Shown here: positions 36,401 through 45,437 of the stretch, piece by piece
Layout: every line of letters begins with the position of its first letter
Numbering within the stretch: the stretch's first letter is position 1
NCBI GenBank assembly: GCA_002402105.1
Contig: NVVD01000001.1
Coordinates: 191,256 to 255,255 of the forward strand
From: Candidatus Cloacimonadota bacterium
GTDB lineage: Bacteria > Muiribacteriota > UBA6191
Direction of reading: 5' to 3'
DNA length: 64,000 nucleotides
Translations under genes and position numbers: made by a program
The notes under the pieces: generated by a model
The model's input: only the letters and a program-made list of their open reading frames with translations
What the model was told of the DNA's origin: nothing
The model's database searches: none

Positions 36401-39400
36401 TTGATGTTTATTTTGACTCAATTGGTACGACTCCAGGCTCAACTGTATTTTTCGGAAGAGATTTGGTGCGTTTACGAGTAAATCTTATTTTCCCTATGTT
36501 AGAGGCTCCTAATTTATCTTTAAAGCAGAGTAATAATTTAACAAAATCTGCTGGTAAAATACCTTCTGTGTTTTCTTCAATTCTTGGGACAATGAGCTTT
36601 GAGTATGTTTATCAGGTAATTGATGCAGAGTTTCAATTTGATGGGCCAGTAGATTTTTTTATTGATGGCGGTAAAGATATCTTTGAAAATGCTGTAGAGC
36701 CTTTAAGTGGACAGTTTGCGTTTGTGGTTGATACAGTTGCTCCCAATGCAAAAAGCCAAGCACCAGAGATGATATTATCTCCAACTGACTCGGTTTTGGT
36801 TTCAGAGATGGTCTCAGCTAGAATTGATTTAACCGATTTCTTTAAAAATACTTTAATAACTAATGGAGCATCTGGTATACAGACCGAATCTTTAAGGGTG
36901 GCTTTATTTGGACCTTTGCACCAAACTCCAGACTCTTTAAACGTGATAGCTTTAACAACTTTTATACCAATAGAAAGTAGTTTTGATATTGGTGCAAGAG
37001 TAAATAGTCCATTGGTTACAGATGGTACATATCGCTTTGAATTTACTGCTATTGATAGGGTAGGTAACAAAAAGCTGTATCAAAAGGTGTTTTTATTAGA
37101 TAGGCAGGCGATTCAAGAGCCTTTGTTTGTGACAAACCCTCAAGATAAATCTTTTGTAAATACGATGCCGTTTTTATCAGAGTTTGGCCCAAACCCACAT
37201 ATTAGACTAATTGTTCAAGATATTGAGTTAGATTATAATGCCTCAGATTTTTCAATTATATCTCCTACTGGTATTTTACTAGAATCTGTAAAAATAATCG
37301 TCCCTCAAGAAAACTCTATTGTTAGAACTTTTGTTAATACTTCTATTCCAAAGACAGATGGAACAAGTGATGGGAGATATCAAATTGTTATTGATGCTTT
37401 TGATTTAACAGGCAATCCAACTCAGTTGATTCATACATTTGTATTCGATACGAAACCACCGATTGTTGAGAAAATATTTCCTATAGATGGTCAGTGTGTA
37501 TCAAGAGTTGATGTAATGCAATATAAAATTCAAGAGCCTGGCTTAAGTATAAACTCAAACTCTGGTTTAGATAGATCAAAATCAAAAATGTCACTTAAAT
37601 TGCTTCGACCAAATTTCCCAAGAAATCAATTAGAGGTTGCATTTGAACCTGGTGCTAAAATTAGTTACTTATCAGAAGATCATCAAGATGCGAGCTCTCA
37701 AATTGTGGCTTATGTGATAGATCATGAAGAGAAATTTCGATTGCCGATTGGTGGTAGTTATGATGGTGAGTGGATAGTTAGAGGTGACTTTGCTGATAAT
37801 GCCTCTAATGAAAGTTCTTTTGTATCGATTTTTTTATATGATTCTCAAGCACCTACTCTTGATATTTCAAATTTAGCTGATTTTAAATTTATAACAAATA
37901 GAAACTTTGATATATCAGGTACATTTTTTGATTCTGGAGAGTGTGGCTTTAATTCTTTAACTAGAGAGGATATTGCAACAAACTCTTTATGGTTAGATAT
38001 TTATAAATATGATCAAAATAGTTCAACTAGATTGGCTCAAATAGCTGGGCCTATTTACTCATTGAGTATGGTAAAGCAATCTACTGGTAATGCTTTAGAA
38101 TCTGTTCAGGGGGGGTTTCGGTTGACGGGTGCTGTACCTGGTGGTGACTCAATTGTTGAATTTGAATGGACATTAAAGGATCGTGTAGATAATTTTACAA
38201 AAATTCAAAGAGTATTTCAGGTGACTAACAGATTTATTCCATTGCCTAAAGTGATTAGTCCAAAATCTGTAATACATTTTAGAGGAGAGACTTTGACCAC
38301 TTTCACTTCAAACCCTATTATAGATTTGAGTTGGAATAGAGTTCTAGAAGCTCAAAATTATAGGGTTTATTTAACTCGTGAAAGTTTAACACCTACGACT
38401 CATACAACATTTTTGGATGTGTCTTTAGATATTTTAAAAATTACGACAGATATTAATTTGGTACAAGTAGGGTCTAGTCCAGTTTCAGATAGAGAGACTT
38501 TTTATTGGCATGTAGAGGCTTATGATATTTTAGGTGGAGGCCCAAACCCTGGCTTTCAAGATCAAAAAAGAGCAAATCGTATTGAGTTTGATAGTTCTGC
38601 ATTTCATGTATCAATAGATCAGGTTTCTTTAATTGTAGATGAACAAGAAACTCCTTTAAATTCGATTTCAGCTTTTATAAAGGAGACTGTAGCTACTTTT
38701 GTTTGGAATTTTCCAGAGCCTATTAGAATCGTGGGAGATGAACGTGCATTTTTGCATTTAAAAAGTGTAGATGAACAAGTGTGGTTGAGTTCTTCTTCTA
38801 TTTTGGCTTTGGGTGTTGAAACGAGTAGGATTGTTTTAAACTTTAAGCTGCCAAAAAAGCAAATAAATGGTGAAGCAACTTTGTTTTTAGAAAACTTCAA
38901 AGATAGGGCTTTTAATGTACTAGCTTCATTGCAGGCTGATGTAAAAATTGATAGGGGTTCTGACTTTGTTGTCAAAATTTTTCAAAACCCAGTAGATCCA
39001 CAATCTTTTACTTTTGTTTTTAAAGGGATAGATTACAATGGTACCGATGATTTATTGCTTGTTGATTCTATTATTCCAACGCCAATCGTTAGTTTTTCAC
39101 AAGCAGGTAGGCAGAGTGTTCTTTTAGATGTGATTCCGCTTAGATTGGCAAATTTAGGGTCTAAAATTTTTACAGAAGGTTTTGCAGGTAGCTTTAGAAT
39201 TGATCGTGGGTTGGTAGGTGATGTGATTTTGTCTATAGAAGCCATAGACTTTCGAGGTAATAAATCACAAGAAGAGGTTTTTTTACATGTAGTTTCAAGT
39301 AACAGAAGATCATCTTTACAAAAGAGTATTTCTAAGCTTAAAAATGATAATTTAATGTACGGAAAACGAAAGAATAGTGCTTGGGATTTACCTCAATCAA

Positions 39401-40191
39401 ATATTAAAAACTTACAATTTATTGATGTGCCTGATTTTCCTTATTACTATTATCCATATAAAGTGGGCTCTACCAGTATTGAAGGACGATATAGTGTTAG
39501 TAGTTGTGAAGGTTTAATTTTTTTAGAGAAATCTGACGCTAACTATCTAATAGCAAGTCAAAAAAATGAATGTAAATCAGATTTGTTAAGTTATTCATTG
39601 TCTAGTGAAGACGTAAACTCTTTAGTGTTAGTAAGGGATACAGGTAAACCAATAGTTCATCTTGAAGAGGACATTTATATAGAGGGTAGAAATACTTTAG
39701 AAGTTTATTCAGAAGATTATGAAACAGGTGTTTCAAGTGTAACTGTTATTCATAATGGCGTTGAGACTTCTTTATTTGAGTTAAATGGTGTTTGGACTGC
39801 TTCTTTAGATTTAAAAGCAGGTACTCATGATTTAAAGATTTTATCTAAAGATTATGCAAAAAATAGTATAAGTTATGCTCAAAATATACTGGTTCAAAAA
39901 GCTTTTGGTTTTGAGAGATGTAGTATTTATCCAAGCCCTATTTATAGAGAGGGTTTATTTGATTGTGTTTTGACTCAGATTGCTGATAAAATGGAGTGGA
40001 TTTTATACGATGCTTCTGGAGATAGAATTTGGTTTCGTTCAGAAGAGTCTATAGATCTAATTAAAGAAGATCTTGATTTAACTAATATAAGGGGCCTTGA
40101 TTTATCGAATGGGGTTTACTTTTTAAAAGTTAAAATTAAAAAACAAGATAAATCTTATAAAAAAATAATCAAATTTGCCATAACCCGTTAA
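33424..40191 (+). CDS. Giant surface protein with Ig-like repeats and FlgD-like C-terminus (paralogue 2)
   Basis: 2255 residues, clearly paralogous to the protein encoded at 23809-30975. Both begin with a signal peptide and a P-NDGV motif and share the series GPDxNY then ISxxSPEQxVD, then VIDxFHNTDP, then IxPMxEAPNLS and GGxDxFxxxV. Ig-like blocks again end in D-x2-GN then DTxxP (RDQVGN, FDFVGN, IDRVGN, FDLTGN...DTKPP). The C-terminus (YPSPIYREGLFDC, ILYDASGDRIWF, LDLSNGVYFLKV, KKIIKFAITR) matches the FlgD/sorting-domain type. No start-site motif is strong. It ends 134 bp before rpsL. Confidence 0.8.
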   Translation: MFKFVFSYIVLFFIFSGFFEGSITRFEFIDLPNDGVQEVQDADSFFGPTLIGSFKITVVSTPADILFFNQQNDLPIGQLLNIIIPDPDEGIDFPAMQMLEGITHLYPYAKDTASTTWTLGPLTIDGELPLFFIVDQGPPRSPDIGSFIIEGGRTANFQGPNRRAFYTTDTPSNSLYDLEVVFNLRDVEAAGSLNISFIGTVINNTSLFDAEPGEDPDPSPVPGAIDRLESLADVAAQLNQILSGLPITGPPLSVSVISDVTTKTGPYPVNVPLVDVTASIPDFSAARQGPGHGLFNPLGFDFETVTANGNYEIIVGARDVANNASASGFVAFGNINDTDNTGQPTRILVIKDTIKPGAFLLTNPIRDPEPIFIFNNTPPAVDPPFEDSFWSLVGSIVDERGEIVRLHIFTQDSPDIDSNNDSANNNPADRIFFSDPISGNRINALIDATNWEPQFGNSDQVAYRFSFAQEDLHGNININNVTELIMVKDGVRPQTPLITNLVNGEAITKKVFPFEGSLDNDELSALAEHGRVDFILTILHSTIPSAIISFVIPASATSVVTNSLLDDAFTSSTRTININDPDNVFTGDIKSVIMTDRRSSLNNMVPTSFVFVKPVNLDAIPDGVLIIGLCARDQVGNVSNPCTSVIVIKDTSGPIIQLDLPTSGPDDNYENWDDGLGNLQGSDDGRFLISMKSPEQTVDAPPGTAGIVTSTDPFAILPIVTGLDSIALILRGVAVENFTQTTMVRISGAHIPTIELTTAPSTIEFVYNGIPITFIEPVLGSSPLLRTISAVIPLFGIPNDVEETINIQAFDFVGNAGPIKNITIRRDIIPPDGPGIEIPQILPGTSIPTVYTNSDTIRIKGTTEQGVDYFVFTPPVGALAGFDISPNLRIKRTAPDAIPLVGSDFDTISPVALGLTLFPFTADAAGNFEIEVPISTIASSLRTPTTIVIQVIDRFHNTDPISSISVIEVHRNTQSIPIDSISILNSPQDSHVVDVYFDSIGTTPGSTVFFGRDLVRLRVNLIFPMLEAPNLSLKQSNNLTKSAGKIPSVFSSILGTMSFEYVYQVIDAEFQFDGPVDFFIDGGKDIFENAVEPLSGQFAFVVDTVAPNAKSQAPEMILSPTDSVLVSEMVSARIDLTDFFKNTLITNGASGIQTESLRVALFGPLHQTPDSLNVIALTTFIPIESSFDIGARVNSPLVTDGTYRFEFTAIDRVGNKKLYQKVFLLDRQAIQEPLFVTNPQDKSFVNTMPFLSEFGPNPHIRLIVQDIELDYNASDFSIISPTGILLESVKIIVPQENSIVRTFVNTSIPKTDGTSDGRYQIVIDAFDLTGNPTQLIHTFVFDTKPPIVEKIFPIDGQCVSRVDVMQYKIQEPGLSINSNSGLDRSKSKMSLKLLRPNFPRNQLEVAFEPGAKISYLSEDHQDASSQIVAYVIDHEEKFRLPIGGSYDGEWIVRGDFADNASNESSFVSIFLYDSQAPTLDISNLADFKFITNRNFDISGTFFDSGECGFNSLTREDIATNSLWLDIYKYDQNSSTRLAQIAGPIYSLSMVKQSTGNALESVQGGFRLTGAVPGGDSIVEFEWTLKDRVDNFTKIQRVFQVTNRFIPLPKVISPKSVIHFRGETLTTFTSNPIIDLSWNRVLEAQNYRVYLTRESLTPTTHTTFLDVSLDILKITTDINLVQVGSSPVSDRETFYWHVEAYDILGGGPNPGFQDQKRANRIEFDSSAFHVSIDQVSLIVDEQETPLNSISAFIKETVATFVWNFPEPIRIVGDERAFLHLKSVDEQVWLSSSSILALGVETSRIVLNFKLPKKQINGEATLFLENFKDRAFNVLASLQADVKIDRGSDFVVKIFQNPVDPQSFTFVFKGIDYNGTDDLLLVDSIIPTPIVSFSQAGRQSVLLDVIPLRLANLGSKIFTEGFAGSFRIDRGLVGDVILSIEAIDFRGNKSQEEVFLHVVSSNRRSSLQKSISKLKNDNLMYGKRKNSAWDLPQSNIKNLQFIDVPDFPYYYYPYKVGSTSIEGRYSVSSCEGLIFLEKSDANYLIASQKNECKSDLLSYSLSSEDVNSLVLVRDTGKPIVHLEEDIYIEGRNTLEVYSEDYETGVSSVTVIHNGVETSLFELNGVWTASLDLKAGTHDLKILSKDYAKNSISYAQNILVQKAFGFERCSIYPSPIYREGLFDCVLTQIADKMEWILYDASGDRIWFRSEESIDLIKEDLDLTNIRGLDLSNGVYFLKVKIKKQDKSYKKIIKFAITR

Positions 40192-40325
40192 GTCTCCTTT
40201 TTGTGCTGATATTGAGCACATACTGATAGTGGTAGCCTTCCTCAGATACATATGATAATATCGCAAGCTTCTCAAATCCTATGGGTTTTGAGATACGTGG
40301 TGCATATTATGTCAAAGGAGAAACA
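40192..40325 (+). promoter_or_regulatory. rpsL leader region with two hairpins
   Basis: TGTGCT (40202-40207) is inverted as AGCACA (40215-40220). A longer stem, 40270-40279 with 40283/84-40293 (TCTCAAA against TTTTGAGA plus CC/GG, one mismatch, loop TATG), lies 32 bases before the GTG start. AAAGGAG precedes that start. The second hairpin could be an autoregulatory element of the str operon, but it is not the known E. coli S7 site, which lies between rpsL and rpsG. Confidence 0.4.
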
Positions 40326-40709
40326 GTGCCTACAATTAACCAATTGATTAGAAAAGGGCGAAAAAAAATCGTCAAAAAGAGCAAGTCTGCTGCATTGATG
40401 GCTTGTCCTCAAAGAAGAGGCGTTTGTGTTCGTGTGTATACAACTACACCAAAGAAACCAAACTCAGCTTTGAGAAAAGTAGCTAGAGTAAGATTGACAA
40501 CAGGTCAAGAAGTAACAGCGTATATCCCAGGTGAAGGTCATAACCTTCAAGAACACTCTGTAGTGTTGATTCGTGGCGGAAGGGTAAAAGATTTACCTGG
40601 AGTTAGATATCACATCATTAGAGGGGCATTAGATACAGCTGCAGTAGCAAACAGAATGAAAAGTCGCTCAAAATACGGAACAAAGCGACCAAAAAAAGAG
40701 AAAAAGTAG
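40326..40709 (+). CDS. rpsL: 30S ribosomal protein S12
   Basis: 127 residues from the GTG at 40326, which has AAAGGAG upstream and gives the conserved start [11 protein letters not shown]; the frame is open further upstream but those codons are not S12. [17 protein letters not shown] and [14 protein letters not shown] hold the decoding-centre lysines in their wild-type (streptomycin-sensitive) form. S12 sits at the 30S A site and controls accuracy. It heads the str operon, 14 bp before rpsG. Confidence 0.97.
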   Translation: MPTINQLIRKGRKKIVKKSKSAALMACPQRRGVCVRVYTTTPKKPNSALRKVARVRLTTGQEVTAYIPGEGHNLQEHSVVLIRGGRVKDLPGVRYHIIRGALDTAAVANRMKSRSKYGTKRPKKEKK

Positions 40710-40723
40710 AATAGAGGTATATT

Positions 40724-41197
40724 ATGTCTAGAAGAAGAAGAGCAGAAAAACGGAAAATCCAACCAGATCCACAATTTGGTAGTGAACTAGCAACCAAGTT
40801 TGTAAATTGTATGATGATTCACGGAAAAAAATCATTAGCTTTTAAAATGTTTTATCAGGCAATTGACCAACTTGCCGAGTCCGCAGCAGAAAATGACGGA
40901 TTCGGAGTATTCCAGGCAGCGATTAGAAATGTAAAACCTCTTAATGAGGTGAAAACTCGTCGAATTGGTGGTTCAAACTACCAAGTTCCGATTAGAGTTA
41001 AGGCAAACAGACAAACAACTCTTGCAATCAGATGGTTAATATCTGAGTCTAGAAAGCGTAAAGAAAAGACATATGCACTACGTTTAGCTGGAGAGCTTCA
41101 AGATGCTTCTAACGGTGTTGGTGGTACAATGAAGAAGAGAGAGATTGTTCACAAAATGGCTGAGGCTAACAAAGCTTTCTCCCATTTTAGATTCTAA
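40724..41197 (+). CDS. rpsG: 30S ribosomal protein S7
   Basis: 157 residues, one more than is usual. It begins [20 protein letters not shown] and contains the conserved [20 protein letters not shown] and [22 protein letters not shown]7 nucleates the 3' major domain of 16S rRNA and lines the E site. The short 14-bp gap to rpsL lacks the long S7-binding linker of E. coli, so S7 feedback control, if present, must act elsewhere. fusA begins 8 bp downstream. Confidence 0.97.
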   Translation: MSRRRRAEKRKIQPDPQFGSELATKFVNCMMIHGKKSLAFKMFYQAIDQLAESAAENDGFGVFQAAIRNVKPLNEVKTRRIGGSNYQVPIRVKANRQTTLAIRWLISESRKRKEKTYALRLAGELQDASNGVGGTMKKREIVHKMAEANKAFSHFRF

Positions 41198-41205
41198 GGA
41201 ATATC

Positions 41206-43302
41206 ATGGCAGAAGATTTAAATTTTGTGAGAAATATTGGGATTATGGCCCATATCGATGCTGGTAAAACAACAACAACCGAAAGAGTTTTGTTTTATAC
41301 TGGTAAAAACTATAAAATCGGTGAAGTTCATGATGGTAATGCCACAATGGACTGGATGGAGCAAGAGCAAGAAAGAGGTATTACAATTACTTCTGCTGCA
41401 ACGACTTGTCACTGGAATGATTACAAAATCAATATCATTGATACTCCTGGTCACGTTGATTTTACAATTGAAGTAGAAAGATCTTTGAAAGTGTTAGATG
41501 GTTCAGTTGCTGTATTTTGTGCAGTAGGTGGAGTTCAGCCACAATCAGAGACAGTTTGGAGACAAGCTGAAAGATATAATGTTCCAAGAATGGCATTTGT
41601 TAATAAAATGGACAGAACTGGAGCAGACTTTTTCATGGTTATGGATAGCATGAGAGAGAGATTAAGAGCAAACCCAATTCCTGTACAGATTCCAATCGGT
41701 GCGGAGGAGCATTTTGAGGGTGTTGTTGATTTAATAACGATGAAGCAAATTGTTTGGGATGGAGAAGAGCTTGGAGCTGCTTTTGAAGTTCAAGATATTC
41801 GTGAAGACCTTCAAGAATACGCAGAAGAAAACCGAGAGCTAATGCTTGATGCTTTATCTGAGTTTAGTGATGAATTGGCAGAAGCCTTTTTAGAGGGTGA
41901 TGTACCTGTCGCTTTAATTAAATCAGTTGTCCGAGAAGCAACCATTGCTTGTAAAATGCAACCAGCTACTTGTGGAACAGCTTTTAAAAATAAAGGTGTT
42001 CAGACGATGTTAGATTGTGTTATTGATTTTTTACCATCTCCACTTGATGTACCAGATATGCCAGGTGAAGATCCAGACGATCAATCTCCAATGATTAGAA
42101 AAGCATCTGTTGATGAACACTTTTCAGCACTTGCTTTTAAAATCATGACTGATCCTTATGTTGGTAAGTTGACTTTTATTAGAGTGTACTCAGGGGTTTT
42201 AAATTCTGGGTCTTACGTTATTAACTCAACAAAAGGCAAAAAAGAAAGAGTCGGAAGGCTTCTTTTGATGCATGCAAACACTCGTGAAGAAGTAAAGCAA
42301 ATTTCAGCTGGTAATATCGGTGCTGTTGTTGGTCTAAAAGATACAACTACTGGTGATACTCTTTGTGATTTAGATCATCAGATTATTCTTGAGCGAATGG
42401 ATTTTCCTGAACCAGTAATTGATTTATCTGTAGAACCTAAAACTAAAGATGACAGAGAAAAAATGGCAATTGGTCTTAAAAAGTTACTTGATGAAGATCC
42501 TTCATTGCGTATTAGATCAGACGAAGATACAGGTCAAACAATTCTATCAGGAATGGGTGAGCTTCACTTAGATATTATTGTAGATCGTTTAAAAAGAGAA
42601 TTTAAAGTAGAAGTTAATGTTGGTGCTCCTCAAGTTGCTTACCGAGAAGGTATTCGTTCATCTGCAATGAGTGTAGAAGGAAAATATATTAAGCAATCTG
42701 GTGGACGTGGTAACTACGGACATTGTGTTATTAATGTCGAGCAGCTAACTAAAGAAGAAGACGAGTTAGGTGTTGGTTTCTTGTTTGTTAATAAAATTGT
42801 TGGTGGAGTTATTCCAAGAGAATATATCAACCCAATTGAAAAAGGCATTAAAGAGGCATTAGAGACTGGTGTAGTTGCTGGTTTTCCTGTAATGGATATT
42901 AAAGTGACTCTTCACTTTGGTTCATATCATGATGTCGATTCTAACGAAATGGCTTTTAAAATTGCAGGTTCAATGGCAATTAAAAAAGGATTAGCAGCAG
43001 CGAAACCTTATTTATTAGAGCCACTAATGAGAATGGAAATTGAAACTCCTGATCAATACATGGGTGACATTATTGGAGATTTTAACTCTCGACGAGGAAG
43101 AATCGAAAAAATGGATGCTATTCGTGGTGCTCAAATAATTTCAGGTTTTATTCCATTATCTGAGACTTTTGGATATGCAACTTCTTTGAGATCTTTATCT
43201 CAAGGTAGAGCAACTTTTTCAATGGAGTTTGACTCTTATGAAGGTGTTCCTAAAAATGTTTCAGATGAAGTTGTAAAAAAGATAAAAGGTACTGCTGATT
43301 AG
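41206..43302 (+). CDS. fusA: Elongation factor G
   Basis: 698 residues, full length. G-domain motifs: [20 protein letters not shown] (G1), [12 protein letters not shown] (G2), DTPGHVDF (G3) and NKMDRTGAD (G4). Domains II-V follow, with [16 protein letters not shown] and RGNYGHCVI in domains III-IV. EF-G drives translocation and, with RRF, ribosome recycling. tuf, which follows fusA in many bacteria, is absent; the 237-bp gap to rpsJ is filled by leader-like structure. Confidence 0.97.
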   Translation: MAEDLNFVRNIGIMAHIDAGKTTTTERVLFYTGKNYKIGEVHDGNATMDWMEQEQERGITITSAATTCHWNDYKINIIDTPGHVDFTIEVERSLKVLDGSVAVFCAVGGVQPQSETVWRQAERYNVPRMAFVNKMDRTGADFFMVMDSMRERLRANPIPVQIPIGAEEHFEGVVDLITMKQIVWDGEELGAAFEVQDIREDLQEYAEENRELMLDALSEFSDELAEAFLEGDVPVALIKSVVREATIACKMQPATCGTAFKNKGVQTMLDCVIDFLPSPLDVPDMPGEDPDDQSPMIRKASVDEHFSALAFKIMTDPYVGKLTFIRVYSGVLNSGSYVINSTKGKKERVGRLLLMHANTREEVKQISAGNIGAVVGLKDTTTGDTLCDLDHQIILERMDFPEPVIDLSVEPKTKDDREKMAIGLKKLLDEDPSLRIRSDEDTGQTILSGMGELHLDIIVDRLKREFKVEVNVGAPQVAYREGIRSSAMSVEGKYIKQSGGRGNYGHCVINVEQLTKEEDELGVGFLFVNKIVGGVIPREYINPIEKGIKEALETGVVAGFPVMDIKVTLHFGSYHDVDSNEMAFKIAGSMAIKKGLAAAKPYLLEPLMRMEIETPDQYMGDIIGDFNSRRGRIEKMDAIRGAQIISGFIPLSETFGYATSLRSLSQGRATFSMEFDSYEGVPKNVSDEVVKKIKGTAD

Positions 43303-43539
43303 TCTTTTAATATTGTTTTTTATTAAAACTATATAATTGTGAGTTTGTATTTTGTACAGGCTCACTTTATTTGAATTATTACTTTGGATTGTCCTAAAGT
43401 GGCTCAATTTATATGATAAATAGTTTTTTAAAATAAAATTTGGCAATGGTAGTGAGTTGTGATACTATTGTCAGCTTTTTTTATGTCGCATGGGGTGGCA
43501 TAAAAGTAAAAATGTTTTCTTGATTGCAAGGAATGATCG
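43303..43539 (+). promoter_or_regulatory. Structured leader before the S10 operon (possible attenuator)
   Basis: Several stems are visible. Hairpin A: GTGAG (43339-43343) with CTCAC (43361-43365), plus inner TGTA/TACA. Hairpin B: ACTTTGGA with TCCTAAAGT (43381-43400, one bulge). The strand TATAA...TGAG (43332-43343) can instead pair with CTCA...TTATA (43403-43413), enclosing B and excluding A. A terminator-like stem (43442-43451 with 43463-43472) then leads to T7 at 43476-43482, and a small stem follows before the rpsJ ribosome-binding site. E. coli controls this operon by L4 binding to the S10 leader; here the mechanism is only inferred. Confidence 0.5.
43442..43482 (+). terminator. Terminator-like hairpin in the rpsJ leader
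   Basis: GGCAATGGTA (43442-43451) pairs with TACTATTGTC (43463-43472), including two G-U pairs, with an 11-base loop. AGC then seven T (43476-43482) follow. It could end fusA transcripts or act as the attenuator of the S10 operon. Confidence 0.5.
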
Positions 43540-43845
43540 ATGAAAAGAAAAATCAGAATTTATTTGAAAACTTTCGATCACAGAGTATTAGATCAAGCTG
43601 CTAAAGATATTATCGATGCAGCAAAGCGTACAGGTGCTAAAGTTGTGGGTCCAATTCCACTTCCAACTAAAATTAGTAGAGTAACTGTATTAAGATCAGT
43701 ATTTGTGAACAAAGCTTCCAGAGAGCAGTTTGAGACTAGAGTACATAAGCGTATGATTTATGTAACAGATCCTAGTTCAATGACTGTAGAGGCTCTAATG
43801 CATTTAGACCTTCCATCTGGTGTTAAGATTGAAATCAAATTGTAG
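43540..43845 (+). CDS. rpsJ: 30S ribosomal protein S10
   Basis: 101 residues (103 in E. coli). [20 protein letters not shown] at the start and [18 protein letters not shown] are canonical, as is the C-terminal [12 protein letters not shown]10 is part of the 30S head and, with NusB, of the antitermination complex. It opens the S10 operon behind the structured leader. AAGGAA lies 8 bases before the ATG. rplC follows 20 bp on. Confidence 0.96.
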   Translation: MKRKIRIYLKTFDHRVLDQAAKDIIDAAKRTGAKVVGPIPLPTKISRVTVLRSVFVNKASREQFETRVHKRMIYVTDPSSMTVEALMHLDLPSGVKIEIKL

Positions 43846-43865
43846 GTAAAAGAAGGATAGGGACG

Positions 43866-44504
43866 ATGAAACGTAAAGGGTTAATTGGTAAAAAATTGGG
43901 TATGACTCAAATTTTTTGCCCAGAAACACGGTTGGCAATCCCCGTAACTGTAGTAGAGCTAGGGCCGAACACAGTTACACAGGTAAAGACTTTAGAGACT
44001 GACGGATATGTTGGGGTTCAAGTAGGTTACCAGGAACAAAAGCCACAAAGAGTAAAAAAACCTCAACTTAAGCATTTTGAAAAGGCTGGAACAAAGCCAT
44101 TTAAAATTGTAAGAGAGTTTGGAATGCCAAGTGAGGATGTAAAGACTGGTGACGTATTAAACGTTAGCATGTTTGAAGAGGGCGCAGTTGTTGATGTAAC
44201 TGGTACTACTAAAGGTAGAGGTTTTCAAGGGGTTATTAAAAGACATAACGGTCATACTGGAGATAAAACTCACGGTGGACATTGTTATAGAATACCCGGT
44301 TCAATTGGAAACTGTTCAACTCCATCTAAAGTGTGGAAAGGCGTAAAAATGCCTGGTCACATGGGTGCAGTACAAAGAACAATGCAGAACATTACAATTG
44401 TAAAAAAAGATGAAGAAAGAAATCTTCTGTATTTAAAAGGTGCAGTTCCTGGATATAAAACAGGTACTATACTAGTTAGAGAATCAGCAAAGCTTAGAGG
44501 TTAA
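43866..44504 (+). CDS. rplC: 50S ribosomal protein L3
   Basis: 212 residues. The N-terminal LIGKKLGMTQIF and the long loop GHTGDKTHGGHCYRIPGS, then NCSTPSKVWKGVKMPGHMG, are conserved features of L3. This loop reaches the peptidyl-transferase centre. The usual Gln/Ala after GSIG is replaced by Asn-Cys. L3 is an early 50S assembly protein. AGGATAGGG lies upstream; rplD starts 2 bp after its stop. Confidence 0.96.
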   Translation: MKRKGLIGKKLGMTQIFCPETRLAIPVTVVELGPNTVTQVKTLETDGYVGVQVGYQEQKPQRVKKPQLKHFEKAGTKPFKIVREFGMPSEDVKTGDVLNVSMFEEGAVVDVTGTTKGRGFQGVIKRHNGHTGDKTHGGHCYRIPGSIGNCSTPSKVWKGVKMPGHMGAVQRTMQNITIVKKDEERNLLYLKGAVPGYKTGTILVRESAKLRG

Positions 44505-44506
44505 TC

Positions 44507-45127
44507 ATGATTGAAGTTACTAAATACGACAAATCAGGGAAAGAATCTGGCAAAGCAGAGTTATCTTCAGATATATTTGACATTACGCCTAATTATCAGG
44601 CTATCAAAGAATATTTAATTCTTCAAATGTCAAATAGAAGAAAAGCAAACCCATTGACAAAGAGTAGAAATCAGAGTCGAGGCGGGGGAGCTAAGCCATG
44701 GAGGCAAAAGGGAACAGGTCGTGCTAGAGCTGGTTCTTGTAGATCTCCTTTGTGGGTTGGCGGAGCTGTAGCTCATGGTCCAGATGGTAGAAATTATAAA
44801 AAGTCAATGCCTAAAAAGGTTAGAAGATTAGCGATGCGTTCAATGTTAACTGACAAAGCACGTGGCGGAGCATTAACTGTTATTGAAGATCTAGATTTTA
44901 GTTCTCCAAAAACAAAGACTGCTTTAGATATTATTAAAAACATCGGTAGTGAAAAAACTCTTTTCATTCAAGGTGATCGAATTGAAAACTTAGAGTTATC
45001 AATGAGAAATATCTCAAATTGTAAGGTTTTATTATATAAAAATATAAATCCTCATGACATTATCAACTATTCTAAAGTTGTTCTTCTTGAAGGGGCAGTT
45101 GCAAAAATAGAGGAGATGGTGAAATGA
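44507..45127 (+). CDS. rplD: 50S ribosomal protein L4
   Basis: 206 residues (201 in E. coli). The extended loop KSRNQSRGGGAKPWRQKGTG then RARAGSCRSPLWVGGAVAHG is the exit-tunnel arm where macrolide-resistance changes occur; it looks wild type. L4 both builds the 50S tunnel and, in E. coli, represses its own operon through the S10 leader. It overlaps rplW by 4 bases (ATGA). Confidence 0.96.
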   Translation: MIEVTKYDKSGKESGKAELSSDIFDITPNYQAIKEYLILQMSNRRKANPLTKSRNQSRGGGAKPWRQKGTGRARAGSCRSPLWVGGAVAHGPDGRNYKKSMPKKVRRLAMRSMLTDKARGGALTVIEDLDFSSPKTKTALDIIKNIGSEKTLFIQGDRIENLELSMRNISNCKVLLYKNINPHDIINYSKVVLLEGAVAKIEEMVK

Positions 45128-45423
45128 GTTTAGATATAACACAAATATTGGTTAAGCCAATCGTGTCTGAGCAGTCTTACTTAGAAAGCGATATGAATAA
45201 ATATCGTTTCGTAGTGGCAAACTCAGCGAATAAAATTCAAATACGTCAAGCAGTCGAAGACTTGTTTGGTGTAAAAGTAAAAAGTGTAAATGTTTCCAAT
45301 ATGCACGGGAAGAATAAAAAATTCGGAAGATTTACTTCTAAAAAAGCAGATTGGAAAAAAGCGGTAGTAACACTAAATGATGGCGAATCAATCGATTTTT
45401 TCGAGCGATTTGAAAACGTATAA
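45124..45423 (+). CDS. rplW: 50S ribosomal protein L23
   Basis: 99 residues. It shows ILVKPIVSEQSYLESDMNKY, RQAVEDLFGVKVKSVNV and a short basic loop (GKNKKFGRF). L23 lies at the tunnel exit and docks trigger factor, SRP and SecYEG. Its start overlaps the rplD stop, implying coupled translation; rplB is 14 bp downstream with a strong AAGGAG. Confidence 0.95.
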   Translation: MSLDITQILVKPIVSEQSYLESDMNKYRFVVANSANKIQIRQAVEDLFGVKVKSVNVSNMHGKNKKFGRFTSKKADWKKAVVTLNDGESIDFFERFENV

Positions 45424-45437
45424 GGAGCAGTTGAGTC

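Noticed and set aside
34809-39245. Several open frames on the minus strand inside giant gene 2
   Set aside because: They mirror the codon pattern of the plus-strand gene, have no ribosome-binding sites and no recognisable domains.
41237-41476. Second plus-strand frame inside fusA
   Set aside because: It is a shadow of the EF-G reading frame; the EF-G motifs occupy the same bases without a break.
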